64,000 nucleotides of DNA, from positions 57,661 to 121,660 of the forward strand of contig WRHY01000006.1 in the NCBI GenBank assembly GCA_009783025.1, written 5' to 3'. Both the position numbers and the translations under genes were made by a program. Below are positions 51,863 through 59,951 of this stretch, one piece after another. A model generated the notes under the pieces. It saw only the letters and a list, made by a program, of their open reading frames with translations, searched no databases and was not told the DNA's origin. The stretch comes from Desulfovibrionaceae bacterium. GTDB lineage: Bacteria; Desulfobacterota; Desulfovibrionia; Desulfovibrionales; Desulfovibrionaceae. The stretch's first letter is position 1. The number at the start of each line of letters is the position of its first letter.

Positions 51863-52633
51863 ATGGCATTTCCTCTTTTCGGCAGCATCAGCATCGGCTG
51901 GCGGGACATTCTTGATATCGCCCTGATCACGCTGTTGTTCTATAATATTATCATCATGGTCAGACAGACCAGGGCGGTCACGGCCATTTACGGCCTGCTC
52001 ACCATCCTGGCCGTCTACATCCTGTCCCGCGCGCTTGGCCTGAACACCCTGAACTGGCTTCTCGAGTATCTTCTCGGCTCGCTGTTCCTGCTCGTGGTCA
52101 TTGTGTTCCAGCGCGACATCCGGCAGGCCCTGACCACCATCGGAGCGCGGCGTTTCTGGTTCACCTCCTTTTTCCGCAAAAAAGGAGAGTATCCGACCGT
52201 GCCCCTGATCTGCGCGGCGGCCGAATACATGGCCCAGCGCAGGATTGGCGCTTTAATCGTCATCGAGCGCAATGTGCCGCTCGGCGATACCACGGACAGA
52301 GGGGTCATGCTGGATGCCCTGGTTTCCACGGAACTGCTGATCAATCTGTTCTGGCCCAACAGTCCGTTGCATGACGGCGCGGCTATTATCCGGGATAGCC
52401 GCATTGTGGCCGCGGGCTGCATTTTGCCGTTGTCCCCGGCCGTGGCCAAGCGCGACTACGGCACAAGGCACCGGGCCGCCCTCGGCATCACTGAAGAGAC
52501 GGACGCGGTAGTGGTGGTGGTCTCGGAGGAACGCGGCGCCATAGCCCTGGCCGTTGACGGCAAGCTCACCGCTGCTCTGGACGCGGCCAAGCTGCCCCGC
52601 GTCCTGCACTCGGCTTTGGAGAAAAAGCTATGA
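51863..52633 (+). CDS. cdaA: Diadenylate cyclase CdaA (DisA_N domain)
   Basis: A 256-residue protein with three N-terminal membrane spans (LDIALITLLFYNIIIMV, AIYGLLTILAVYILS, LLGSLFLLVVIVFQ) and the DAC domain with SPLHDGAAII and GTRHRAALGI, the DGA and RHR motifs. It makes c-di-AMP from two ATP. The start ATG follows AGGATCC. The first gene of cdaA-ybbR, it overlaps ybbR by four bases (ATGA). Downstream glmM is missing. Confidence 0.94.
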   Translation: MAFPLFGSISIGWRDILDIALITLLFYNIIIMVRQTRAVTAIYGLLTILAVYILSRALGLNTLNWLLEYLLGSLFLLVVIVFQRDIRQALTTIGARRFWFTSFFRKKGEYPTVPLICAAAEYMAQRRIGALIVIERNVPLGDTTDRGVMLDALVSTELLINLFWPNSPLHDGAAIIRDSRIVAAGCILPLSPAVAKRDYGTRHRAALGITEETDAVVVVVSEERGAIALAVDGKLTAALDAAKLPRVLHSALEKKL

Positions 52634-53526
52634 AGCTGCGCTGGAAAGAATTCACCGTGGCCTTTCTGATGGCGGTCGTGCTCTGGTACGGCGTGAGCGG
52701 CAGTGAAAAAATAGAGTCCCAGGTTGAAGTACGGATGGACTATCGCGGCCTGCCGCAAGGTTTGGTGGTGCGCAGCGGGCTGGTAAACAAGGTTTCGGTC
52801 CGGGTGCGCGCCTCGGCGGGCATGTTGCGCACGCTGGCCAACCGTGACTACGCTTTCTACCTGGATCTCTCCGACGTGCACAAAGGCGAGAATGTCCTGG
52901 CCGTGAACATGGCCTACCTGCCTTTCCGCAGTGGGGTCGAGGTCATTGAAGTCACTCCCTCGCGCATTTTTCTGGATGTGGACACCGTGGGCACAAAGGT
53001 TCTGCCCCTGGAAGCGCAGATCATGGTTGAACTGCCGGAAGACTACGTGGCGCACGTTTCTTTCAATCCGCCGGAGGTCACGGTCACCGGACCGGCCACT
53101 GTGCTGGACGACCTGACCGGGATCGCCGTGCAAATTCCTGTGGAAAACCCCGACCAGATCGGCGAAACCACATTCACGCGCCTGCTGCCCTTGCCCGACG
53201 GCGTGGATGCCAGCCCGCCCGAGGTCAAAGCCACCTTGAGCGTGGGCATCAAGCGCAAGTTGGTCAAAGTGACCAGAACCGTGCAGGTGACAGCGCCGCC
53301 GGACATGGGCAAGTTCATCCGGCCGGACAAGGTGAACATTGATGTGGCCATGCCCGAGTCCCTGGTCTCCAAGGCTGCCGCAAACAAGGACATCCGGGCC
53401 TTTGTCCAACTTACGCGGCATGATCTGGGCAGTTATACGCTTCCGGTGCAGGTGGAACTGCCCGACGGGGCGGAACTGATAGCGGTTGATCCCCCCAGGG
53501 TTACGGTAACGCTTGAACAAAAATAG
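52630..53526 (+). CDS. YbbR-domain protein (CdaR)
   Basis: A 298-residue protein. The N-terminal membrane anchor (FTVAFLMAVVLWYGVSG) is followed by YbbR beta-repeats (KVSVRVRASAGMLRTL, VEVIEVTPSRIFLDVDTVG, PPEVTVTGPATVLDDL). CdaR is the usual partner and regulator of CdaA; both would face the membrane. It overlaps cdaA and is likely translationally coupled. Confidence 0.9.
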   Translation: MKLRWKEFTVAFLMAVVLWYGVSGSEKIESQVEVRMDYRGLPQGLVVRSGLVNKVSVRVRASAGMLRTLANRDYAFYLDLSDVHKGENVLAVNMAYLPFRSGVEVIEVTPSRIFLDVDTVGTKVLPLEAQIMVELPEDYVAHVSFNPPEVTVTGPATVLDDLTGIAVQIPVENPDQIGETTFTRLLPLPDGVDASPPEVKATLSVGIKRKLVKVTRTVQVTAPPDMGKFIRPDKVNIDVAMPESLVSKAAANKDIRAFVQLTRHDLGSYTLPVQVELPDGAELIAVDPPRVTVTLEQK

Positions 53527-53555
53527 CCTTACCCTGCATCTATAAGGAAATAGTC

Positions 53556-53924
53556 ATGAAACGCCTTCAGGCATGGGGCGTGGCCCTGCTGTTCAGTGTC
53601 TTCCTTTCCGGTTGCGCCTGGTTCCGCGCTCCGGTTCCCGAACCGGTACAGCCCCTTTCACCGGTACGGGAGTTTATGGTCAGCCGTACTCCCGGCGCCG
53701 CGGATGCCACGGGCACGGTGAGCGATCCGGAATTCGGCCAAAACCTGCGCATTGTGCTGGAACAGGAGTTCCTGTCCGCAACCGGAGACACCTGCCGCCG
53801 CGCCTCCCTGCTTTCTCTCGCAGGTGCGGCGGAAATGGTGGTGATGTGCCGGGAAGCCTCGGGGAACTGGAAAATGGCCCCGCGAGTCTGGGGACAGGGT
53901 TTGCCGCATAGCCCCGAGAATTAA
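53556..53924 (+). CDS. Small lipoprotein of unknown function
   Basis: A 122-residue protein. The lipobox is FLSGCAWFRAP near residue 20. The mature part is short with no recognised domain (GQNLRIVLEQEFLSAT, AAEMVVMCREASGNWKMAP). It lies between ybbR and the KpsD-like gene on the same strand, so it may be an accessory of the export protein or of the cdaA-ybbR unit. Confidence 0.75.
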   Translation: MKRLQAWGVALLFSVFLSGCAWFRAPVPEPVQPLSPVREFMVSRTPGAADATGTVSDPEFGQNLRIVLEQEFLSATGDTCRRASLLSLAGAAEMVVMCREASGNWKMAPRVWGQGLPHSPEN

Positions 53925-53934
53925 GGTAAAAACC

Positions 53935-55521
53935 GTGAAACACCCGTTGTCGCGCCCCTGGCGGGCAGTCCCGCGCTCTTTGCGAACGCTTCTTCTTCTG
54001 CCGCTGCTCTTGGCGGCTTCCGCCCTTGCCGCGCCTGCCGGAGCGGATCTCGCTCCGTTCGGGTCCGGCCTGTTTCAAGGCAATTTCGCCCGGTCCGAAG
54101 AACAGGCGCGTGAAATTGCGCCGGGAGATCGCATTCTGCTGCGTCTTTGGGGCGGTGTATCCTTTGACGGCGCCCTGGACGTGAACGGCCAAGGCGCCAT
54201 TGACATTCCGGAAGTCGGGAGCATGACCGTGGCGGGCTTGCAGGAAGGGCAGTTGGACGAGGCCCTGCGCAGCAAACTCAACGCCGCCGGGCAGGAGGCC
54301 ACGCAAACTTACTGCCGCCTGCTCAATGCCCGGCCAATTACGATTACGGTCACCGGAACGGTAAAAAAACCAGGGAGCTACAGCGGCGCGGTTTCGGATT
54401 CCATTCTGGCTTTCCTGGACCGGGCCGGAGGTATTGAACCCAATCGCGGCAGCTACCGCACTATAGCGCTGTTGCGCGGCGGCGCGGAGATCGCTTCCTT
54501 TGATCTCTATCCCTTTATCCTGCGCGGCGAAATTGCCTCCACGCGTCTGCAAAACAACGACACCATCGTGGTGCGCGAAAAAGGCATTGCCGTAAGCGCC
54601 TCGGGCGAAAGCCGCAACGCGGCCCGTTTTGAACTGCGCCAAGGGGAAAACAAGGGCGCGGACCTGATAGCTCTGGCCGAGCCTCTGCCCACGGCCTCGC
54701 ATGTGAGCCTCACCGGCACTCGGGACAATGCGCCGCTCAACCTGTACCTGTCCATGCGCGATTTCCGCGCCACTCCCCTGGCTGACGGGGACAGTGTGCA
54801 GTTCCTGGCCGATGTTCAGGGCGATACGATTATGGTTACGGTCACCGGAGCGATAAAAGGCGTGTCCCGTTTCCCCCTGCGCAAGGGGGCGCGCCTGAGC
54901 GACCTGCGGCAGTATATTGCCGTGGACCCGGTCCAGGCCGACCTGGATGCTTTGTATGTGAAACGCAAAAGCGTGGCCGCGCGTCAAAAAAAGGCCATTG
55001 ACGAGGCCCTGCGCCGTTTGGAGCAAAGCTCCATGACCGCCACCTCGGCCAGTCCGGAAGAAGCGCAGATCCGCACGCACGAGGCGGAGATGATTGCCAG
55101 GTTCGCGGAAAAGGCCCGCCGGGTGGAGCCCGAGGGCATTGTGGTGGTGGGCGAGCGCGGCAAAGTGGCGGACATAGCCCTGGAAGACGGCGATATTGTG
55201 GTTATTCCGGAAAAGAGCGATGTGGTCCTGGTCAGCGGCGAGGTGGTTATGCCGCAAGCTCTGGTCTGGAGCAAAAAGAAAGATGCCGGTGACTATGTAA
55301 AAGGCGCGGGCGGTTTTACCGGCCGGGCCGATACCTCCCAGGTACTGCTCCTCCGGCCCAATGGCGAGGTTGACAGGGACGGCGGCGATGTGCGGCCGGG
55401 CGACCAGGTGATCGTGCTGCCGCGTGTGGAATCCAAGAACATGCAGGCGATCAAGGACATCACCCAGATCGTTTACCAGATCGCCGTGGCCGCGAAGCTG
55501 GTGATTCCGTTTTCTTTCTGA
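53935..55521 (+). CDS. Polysaccharide export protein, KpsD-like (Poly_export/SLBB)
   Basis: A 528-residue protein from a GTG start. It has a signal peptide (LLLPLLLAASALAAPAG), then the Poly_export domain (GDRILLRLWGGVSFDGALD), several SLBB beta-grasp segments (ITVTGTVKKPGSYSGAVSDS, VTVTGAIKGVSRFPLRKGA) and a C-terminal segment around VVVIPEKSDVVLVSGEVV. It probably forms an outer-membrane or periplasmic export channel for an envelope polysaccharide. It lies 10 bases after the lipoprotein gene. Confidence 0.88.
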   Translation: MKHPLSRPWRAVPRSLRTLLLLPLLLAASALAAPAGADLAPFGSGLFQGNFARSEEQAREIAPGDRILLRLWGGVSFDGALDVNGQGAIDIPEVGSMTVAGLQEGQLDEALRSKLNAAGQEATQTYCRLLNARPITITVTGTVKKPGSYSGAVSDSILAFLDRAGGIEPNRGSYRTIALLRGGAEIASFDLYPFILRGEIASTRLQNNDTIVVREKGIAVSASGESRNAARFELRQGENKGADLIALAEPLPTASHVSLTGTRDNAPLNLYLSMRDFRATPLADGDSVQFLADVQGDTIMVTVTGAIKGVSRFPLRKGARLSDLRQYIAVDPVQADLDALYVKRKSVAARQKKAIDEALRRLEQSSMTATSASPEEAQIRTHEAEMIARFAEKARRVEPEGIVVVGERGKVADIALEDGDIVVIPEKSDVVLVSGEVVMPQALVWSKKKDAGDYVKGAGGFTGRADTSQVLLLRPNGEVDRDGGDVRPGDQVIVLPRVESKNMQAIKDITQIVYQIAVAAKLVIPFSF

Positions 55522-55624
55522 TTGCGCGGCAGGCGCTTTTCCGGCATAACCAACCACATTGCAATCGCAGGAGACGCATCCGTACACTTCAAGCCGTTAT
55601 GACCGGATTGTCATAAGGAGCGCC

Positions 55625-57091
55625 ATGCTGCAAATCATCATAAGTAATTTTCTGGGCAAAACTCCTCCCTGGTACAAATATACCATCCTGGGCTTTCTGA
55701 TCCTGAATCCTCTGGTCTATTTCTTTATCAGCCCCTTTGTGGCCGGATGGCTGATCCTGCTCGAATTTATTTTCACCCTTGCCCTCGCCCTGCAGGCTTA
55801 CCCGGTTCCCGCCGGCGGGCTCATTGCCCTGCAGGCCGCGCTTATCGGCATTGCCAAGCCCGAGACCATCTACGCTGAAATAACCGCCAATCTGCCGACC
55901 CTGCTCCTGCTCATTTTCATGGTGGCGAGCATTTACTACCTCAAAGATGTGCTGTCTCTGATTTTTACCAAACTCTTCCTCAAGTTTCGTAAAAAATGGC
56001 AGGTTTCCTTCGTGTTCTGCGTGGTTACCGCTGCCCTGGCCTGTTTTCTGGATGCCCTGACCGTGCTGGCCGTGCTCATTGCCGTAACCTTCGGCTTTTA
56101 CGCCATCTACCACCGGGCGGCCGGGGCCTATAGCGATGATCCCAAAAACCAGGCCAACCAGGAACTTGAGGAGTTCCGCGGTTTTTTGCGCAACCTGATC
56201 ATGCACTCGGCCGTGGGCACGGCCATGGGCGGCACCCTGACCCTGGTGGGTGAGCCGCAGAACATGATGATCGGCACGAAAATGGGTTGGAATTTTGTCG
56301 AATTTTTCGCGCACTGCGGCATTATCGCCGTTCCCGTGACCATAACCGGCTTCATCCTCTGCCCCCTGCTGGAGATATTCCATTTTCCCGGCTTCGGATA
56401 CCAGTTGTCGGACAAGATCCGTGAGCTTATTGTCAGGGATTATGAAAAAAAGGCCCGGGAACTCACCAGCCCGAACATGATGTACAAGTATGTCCTGCAG
56501 GGCATTGTGGCGGTGCTCCTGATCCTGGCTCTGGGCTTTCACGTGGCCGAGGTGGGCATCATCGGCATCGGGGTCATCGTGATCCTTTCCGCTTTCACCG
56601 GGATGACCCATGAACACGATTTTGCCGAACCATTCAATAACGCCATGCCTTTTGCCACCCTTATCGTTATTTTTTTCGCCATTCTGGCCGTGGTGCACGA
56701 TCAGCATCTCGTCAGGCCGATGATCACGTGGGTGCTCTCCTTTGAAGGACAGATGCAACTGCTTGTGCTCTACATAGTCAACGGGATCCTGTCCATGGTC
56801 AGTGACAGCGTGTTCGTGGCCTCCGTCTTTCTCTCCGAAATGGATGACGCCTATAAGGCGGGTGCTTTTTCCCTGGACTGGTATCAAAACGTGGCCACGG
56901 TGATCAATATGGGCACCAACATCCCATCCCTGGGCACGCCCAACGGGACGGCAGGCTTCCTGTTCCTGCTGACCTCGGCGCTGGCCCCGTTGATCAAGCT
57001 GTCCTACGTTCGCATGTTCCTGCTGATGATTCCGTATTTTATAGTTTTGTCGACCGTTGGCGGCATTGTGATATATTTTTTCCTGTACTGA
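55625..57091 (+). CDS. nhaB: Na+/H+ antiporter NhaB
   Basis: A 488-residue protein starting at MLQIIISNFLGKTPPWYK, with AAGGAG upstream; the frame is open further upstream without a site. It matches NhaB in length and motif (ISPFVAGWLILLEFIFTLA, SFVFCVVTAALACFLDALT, GGTLTLVGEPQNMMIG). It exchanges Na+ for H+ at the inner membrane. The gene ends directly before the PII-like gene (TGA then ATATGAAG), so the pair is probably one operon. Confidence 0.94.
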   Translation: MLQIIISNFLGKTPPWYKYTILGFLILNPLVYFFISPFVAGWLILLEFIFTLALALQAYPVPAGGLIALQAALIGIAKPETIYAEITANLPTLLLLIFMVASIYYLKDVLSLIFTKLFLKFRKKWQVSFVFCVVTAALACFLDALTVLAVLIAVTFGFYAIYHRAAGAYSDDPKNQANQELEEFRGFLRNLIMHSAVGTAMGGTLTLVGEPQNMMIGTKMGWNFVEFFAHCGIIAVPVTITGFILCPLLEIFHFPGFGYQLSDKIRELIVRDYEKKARELTSPNMMYKYVLQGIVAVLLILALGFHVAEVGIIGIGVIVILSAFTGMTHEHDFAEPFNNAMPFATLIVIFFAILAVVHDQHLVRPMITWVLSFEGQMQLLVLYIVNGILSMVSDSVFVASVFLSEMDDAYKAGAFSLDWYQNVATVINMGTNIPSLGTPNGTAGFLFLLTSALAPLIKLSYVRMFLLMIPYFIVLSTVGGIVIYFFLY

Positions 57092-57131
57092 TATGAAGCG
57101 ACATACGCCGAGGAACGGCACAGGAGGCATT

Positions 57132-57809
57132 GTGGAGCACGTTATGTTCAGACCGGCCAAACTGCTCATCACCATTGTGGGCAAATACAGCGGCGAACTT
57201 GTCCTGGCGGCGGGCAAACGGGGTGGAGCCAGAGGTGGAACCAAGACCGTGGGCCGGGGCATGGCCGAGTATTTTACCGGCGGCGACAACGTTCATGAAG
57301 CGGTGACCGAAGCCCTGATCTTTACCCTGATGTATGATGAGGCGGATAGCGTGGTACAGGAGGTGCTCCGGGCGAGCCTGGAGAATCCGGAACACATCCG
57401 CGGTATGGCCCTGGTAATTGACGCCGCCGCTATGGTGCGGCCGGGAAGCGGGATGAAAAACGAGGAAGGCGCGCTGGAACGCGCCGGGAGTGAACGCATG
57501 AGCACCGGCAATACCTTGATTACCTGCATTATTACACACGGCCAGGCGGATGAAATCATGCGGATGGCCCGCCAGGTCGGCGCCAGGGGCGGCACCATTC
57601 TGAACGCGCTGGGCACCGGCACCGAGGACGATGTGAAGTTTTTCGGCATCAGCCTGGCTCCGGAAAAGGAAATGCTTCTTATTGTGGCGCGGAACGATCA
57701 CGTCCAGGCTATTCTGGATGCCGTGTGCGGACTGGAGATCTTCAGCGAACCGGGCGGCGGCATTGTCTACACCACGCCGGTGGAAGAATTCTTTGTTCTT
57801 GGGCGTTGA
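57132..57809 (+). CDS. Tandem PII-like protein, partner of NhaB
   Basis: A 225-residue protein from GTG 57132 (AGGAGG upstream; an ATG at 57093 is possible). It holds two PII-like repeats: LLITIVGKYSGELVLAAGK with ARGGTKTVGRG (residues ~8-40), and ITCIITHGQADEIMRMARQ with ARGGTILNALG (residues ~130-160). Each is a ferredoxin-like domain of the nitrogen-regulator fold. Such proteins next to transporters usually sense a nucleotide or metabolite. Here the neighbour is NhaB, suggesting control of that antiporter. Confidence 0.85.
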   Translation: MEHVMFRPAKLLITIVGKYSGELVLAAGKRGGARGGTKTVGRGMAEYFTGGDNVHEAVTEALIFTLMYDEADSVVQEVLRASLENPEHIRGMALVIDAAAMVRPGSGMKNEEGALERAGSERMSTGNTLITCIITHGQADEIMRMARQVGARGGTILNALGTGTEDDVKFFGISLAPEKEMLLIVARNDHVQAILDAVCGLEIFSEPGGGIVYTTPVEEFFVLGR

Positions 57810-57823
57810 TGCGGGAGGAAAAT

Positions 57824-58201
57824 ATGGCAAGAAAGGGAATACACATACAAAACGCCGTGGCTGTGGGGCCTTATTCGCATGCTGTTGATGCGGACGGACT
57901 GATATTTTTATCAGGACAAACGCCTGTTGATCCTGAAACAGGGAAATTGATCGAAGGGGATATCAAAGCGCAGACGGAACAGGGGTTTAAAAATCTGTTT
58001 ACTGTACTGAAAGCAGCCGGGCTCACTTCCGATGATGTGCAAAAAGTCAATGTTTTCCTTACGGATATGAATGACTTCCCGGCAATGAACGAAGTATACG
58101 CGCAACAGTTCAACAAGCCGTATCCCGCCCGGACCACCATAGGCGTCGCCGCTCTGCCTCTAGGCGCGCGCATCGAAATCGAAATGATTGCCAAGAAATA
58201 G
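57824..58201 (+). CDS. ridA: RidA-family enamine/imine deaminase
   Basis: A 125-residue protein starting at MARKGIHIQNAVAVGPYSH. The YjgF/RidA signature is complete: VGPYSHAVDADGLIFLSGQ, the catalytic-site Arg in PYPARTTIGVAALPLGARIEIEM, and DDVQKVNVFLTDMNDF. It hydrolyses reactive enamines, for instance those from PLP enzymes such as DpaL nearby. It is 14 bases after the PII-like gene. Confidence 0.94.
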   Translation: MARKGIHIQNAVAVGPYSHAVDADGLIFLSGQTPVDPETGKLIEGDIKAQTEQGFKNLFTVLKAAGLTSDDVQKVNVFLTDMNDFPAMNEVYAQQFNKPYPARTTIGVAALPLGARIEIEMIAKK

Positions 58202-58226
58202 ACAAAGAAAAGCTGAGAACAAGTCC

Positions 58227-58258
58227 GGTAGTGCCTCAGTTTAAACTGAGGCACTACC
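58227..58258. repeat. Minimal palindromic element (arms only, 32 bp perfect palindrome)
   Basis: GGTAGTGCCTCAGTTT joined back to back with AAACTGAGGCACTACC, an uninterrupted 16 + 16 palindrome with no interior. It lies between the convergent RidA and MmcQ/YjbR genes and gives the latter its TAG stop. Confidence 0.95.
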
Positions 58259-58658
58259 CGGAGCCTCTTTCCCGTATTTTTTTAGGAAGGCGGCTCCACA
58301 CCAGATCATAGGAAATATCCACCAGTTCCCGGCACACGCTTTCGGGCGTGTGCTCCATCAAGGACAGGGATATCCAGTGCAGTTTGTTCATGTGCCATCC
58401 GGGCAGCACCGTGGGGTACCGAGCGCGAAAATCAAGCGAAAGGTAAGGGTCGCACTTGAGATTCAACAGCGTGCCCGTCCTGTTGCGCACGAGCAGGGCG
58501 AACATTTTGCCGTGCACGAAATAGCGCAGGGCGTCCCAGCTTTCTTTGTAGTCCAGAGCCGCCTCCGGCTTTGCCAGCGCGTATTCGTGCAGCCAGAGAT
58601 AGCCGGACGGCCATGTTGTGCGGCTCATGTGGCGGCGGCGGTCAGGGACTTGCGTCAT
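58254..58658 (-). CDS. MmcQ/YjbR-like DNA-binding fold protein
   Basis: A 134-residue protein; the start at 58658 is preferred (GGAG upstream), while MSRTTW at 58628 is possible. MmcQ/YjbR family: MFALLVRNRTGTLLNLKCDP, GWHMNKLHWISLSL and LVDISYDLVWSRLPKKIRE. The family has a cyclophilin-like or DNA-binding fold and no clear biochemical role. The TAG stop comes from the minimal palindrome. Confidence 0.85.
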   Translation of the reverse strand: MTQVPDRRRHMSRTTWPSGYLWLHEYALAKPEAALDYKESWDALRYFVHGKMFALLVRNRTGTLLNLKCDPYLSLDFRARYPTVLPGWHMNKLHWISLSLMEHTPESVCRELVDISYDLVWSRLPKKIRERGSG

Positions 58659-58735
58659 GCTCCGGTGCTCCGTAGGTAAAGATTTTGCTGGTGTCTCCGT
58701 TGACAAGGAAGCAGCCAAAAGCATACAGGTGGAGT

Positions 58736-59242
58736 ATGCAAACCCCGAATGAAGATATACCCGGCATAGGCCACGACAGTATTCCCGATGATTTGTTTGC
58801 AACCTTCATCGGGCCGAACGCCCCTTATTATATGCGTCATTTCGCCGTGTTCCGGCTCCTTGGGGGCAACTTCACGACAAGCTGGAACTGGCCCGCTTTT
58901 CTGTTGCCATACGCCTGGCTCTTCTATCGTAAGATGTACCTGTACGGCCTGATCGCCCTGGCCGTGTCGTACATCTTCAACTTCATCGGATGGCTGGTCG
59001 CGGGCATCTTTGTGGGACTGTGCGGCAACTATATGTACTATGCCCATACCACAAAGAAGCTGCTCGGCTTAAAGACGACAACGCCGGAAGCGGACATCCG
59101 GCTCGTGGCGCGGATAGTCGGCGGCACAAACCTGCCCGTTGCGCTGGTAGTGGGCATTGTCACTCTGGCTTCGCTGTTGCTGGCCGCAGGCGCGCTCAGC
59201 TTTTTCTTCATGGGGCCGTTACCGGTCCGTTGGCCGTTGTAA
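58736..59242 (+). CDS. DUF2628 family membrane protein
   Basis: A 168-residue protein starting at MQTPNEDIPG (GGTGGAG upstream; a TTGACA lies 30 bases further up). N-terminal GPNAPYYMRHFAVFRLLGG and SWNWPAFLLPYAWLFYRKMY match the DUF2628 pattern. Two or three membrane spans follow (LIALAVSYIFNFIGWLVAGIF, ALVVGIVTLASLLLAAGALS). The role is unknown. Its C-terminal sequence recurs as a degraded copy at 62080-62185. Confidence 0.8.
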   Translation: MQTPNEDIPGIGHDSIPDDLFATFIGPNAPYYMRHFAVFRLLGGNFTTSWNWPAFLLPYAWLFYRKMYLYGLIALAVSYIFNFIGWLVAGIFVGLCGNYMYYAHTTKKLLGLKTTTPEADIRLVARIVGGTNLPVALVVGIVTLASLLLAAGALSFFFMGPLPVRWPL

Positions 59243-59249
59243 CATATCC

Positions 59250-59951
59250 TTATAAAACATCATCCTGCAACCGTATCATGCGGTAACCGACGCCGATATG
59301 CGTCTTAATAAATAAAGGCTGCGCCGGATTTTTTTCAATTTTTTTGCGAAGAGTAGCCATAAAAACACGCAACGATTGTGTCGTGCTTTCAAAATTGCAG
59401 TCCCAAATTTCTTTCAAAATATAGTTGTGTGTCAATACCTTGCCTACGTTGCGGGAGAGCAGGCACAGCAATCTGTACTCCATAGGCGTCACGTGGATTT
59501 CCATGCTGTCCACAAAAACAGCGTTTGCGGCATAATCTATGCGTAATCCGCCGTTAACAAATATAGTTGTATTTTTCAAAGGGCTTTTGTCATAACTCAT
59601 TTTGCGAAGCGCCGCGCGTATGCGCGCCATGAGTTCTTCCACGCTGAAGGGCTTGGTCAGATAATCATCGGCTCCGGCATCCAGGGCCGCTATTTTATCA
59701 TCTATTTCACTGCGGGCACTGACCACAAGAATGGGATTATTCGTCCAGGTTCTCAGCTTTTTGATGATATCCGTCCCGTCCAGGTCAGGCAGGCCCAAAT
59801 CCAGAAGAAACAAATCAGGCTGCCGGGAGACGGCCTCTGTGATGGCGTCGGCGCCGGTACAGGCATAGCAAAATTGGTATCCGAACGTTGAGAGGGCGGT
59901 CGTGATGAGGCTTCTGACAGCGTTGTCATCCTCAACTACCAGGATATTCAT
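59250..59951 (-). CDS. Response regulator, KdpE-like (OmpR family)
   Basis: A 233-residue protein starting at MNILVVEDDNAV. Receiver domain with phospho-acceptor Asp in LFLLDLGLPDLDGTD and the lysine in GADDYLTKPFSVEELMARIR, then an OmpR winged-helix domain (VTPMEYRLLCLLSRNVGKV). KdpE-like. It follows the histidine kinase with a 20-base overlap. No kdpFABC genes are in the window. Confidence 0.88.
   Translation of the reverse strand: MNILVVEDDNAVRSLITTALSTFGYQFCYACTGADAITEAVSRQPDLFLLDLGLPDLDGTDIIKKLRTWTNNPILVVSARSEIDDKIAALDAGADDYLTKPFSVEELMARIRAALRKMSYDKSPLKNTTIFVNGGLRIDYAANAVFVDSMEIHVTPMEYRLLCLLSRNVGKVLTHNYILKEIWDCNFESTTQSLRVFMATLRKKIEKNPAQPLFIKTHIGVGYRMIRLQDDVL

Noticed and set aside
53680..55587. 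A 635-residue minus-strand open frame
   Set aside because: It is antisense to the KpsD-like gene and has no recognisable domains; long shadow frames are common at this GC content.
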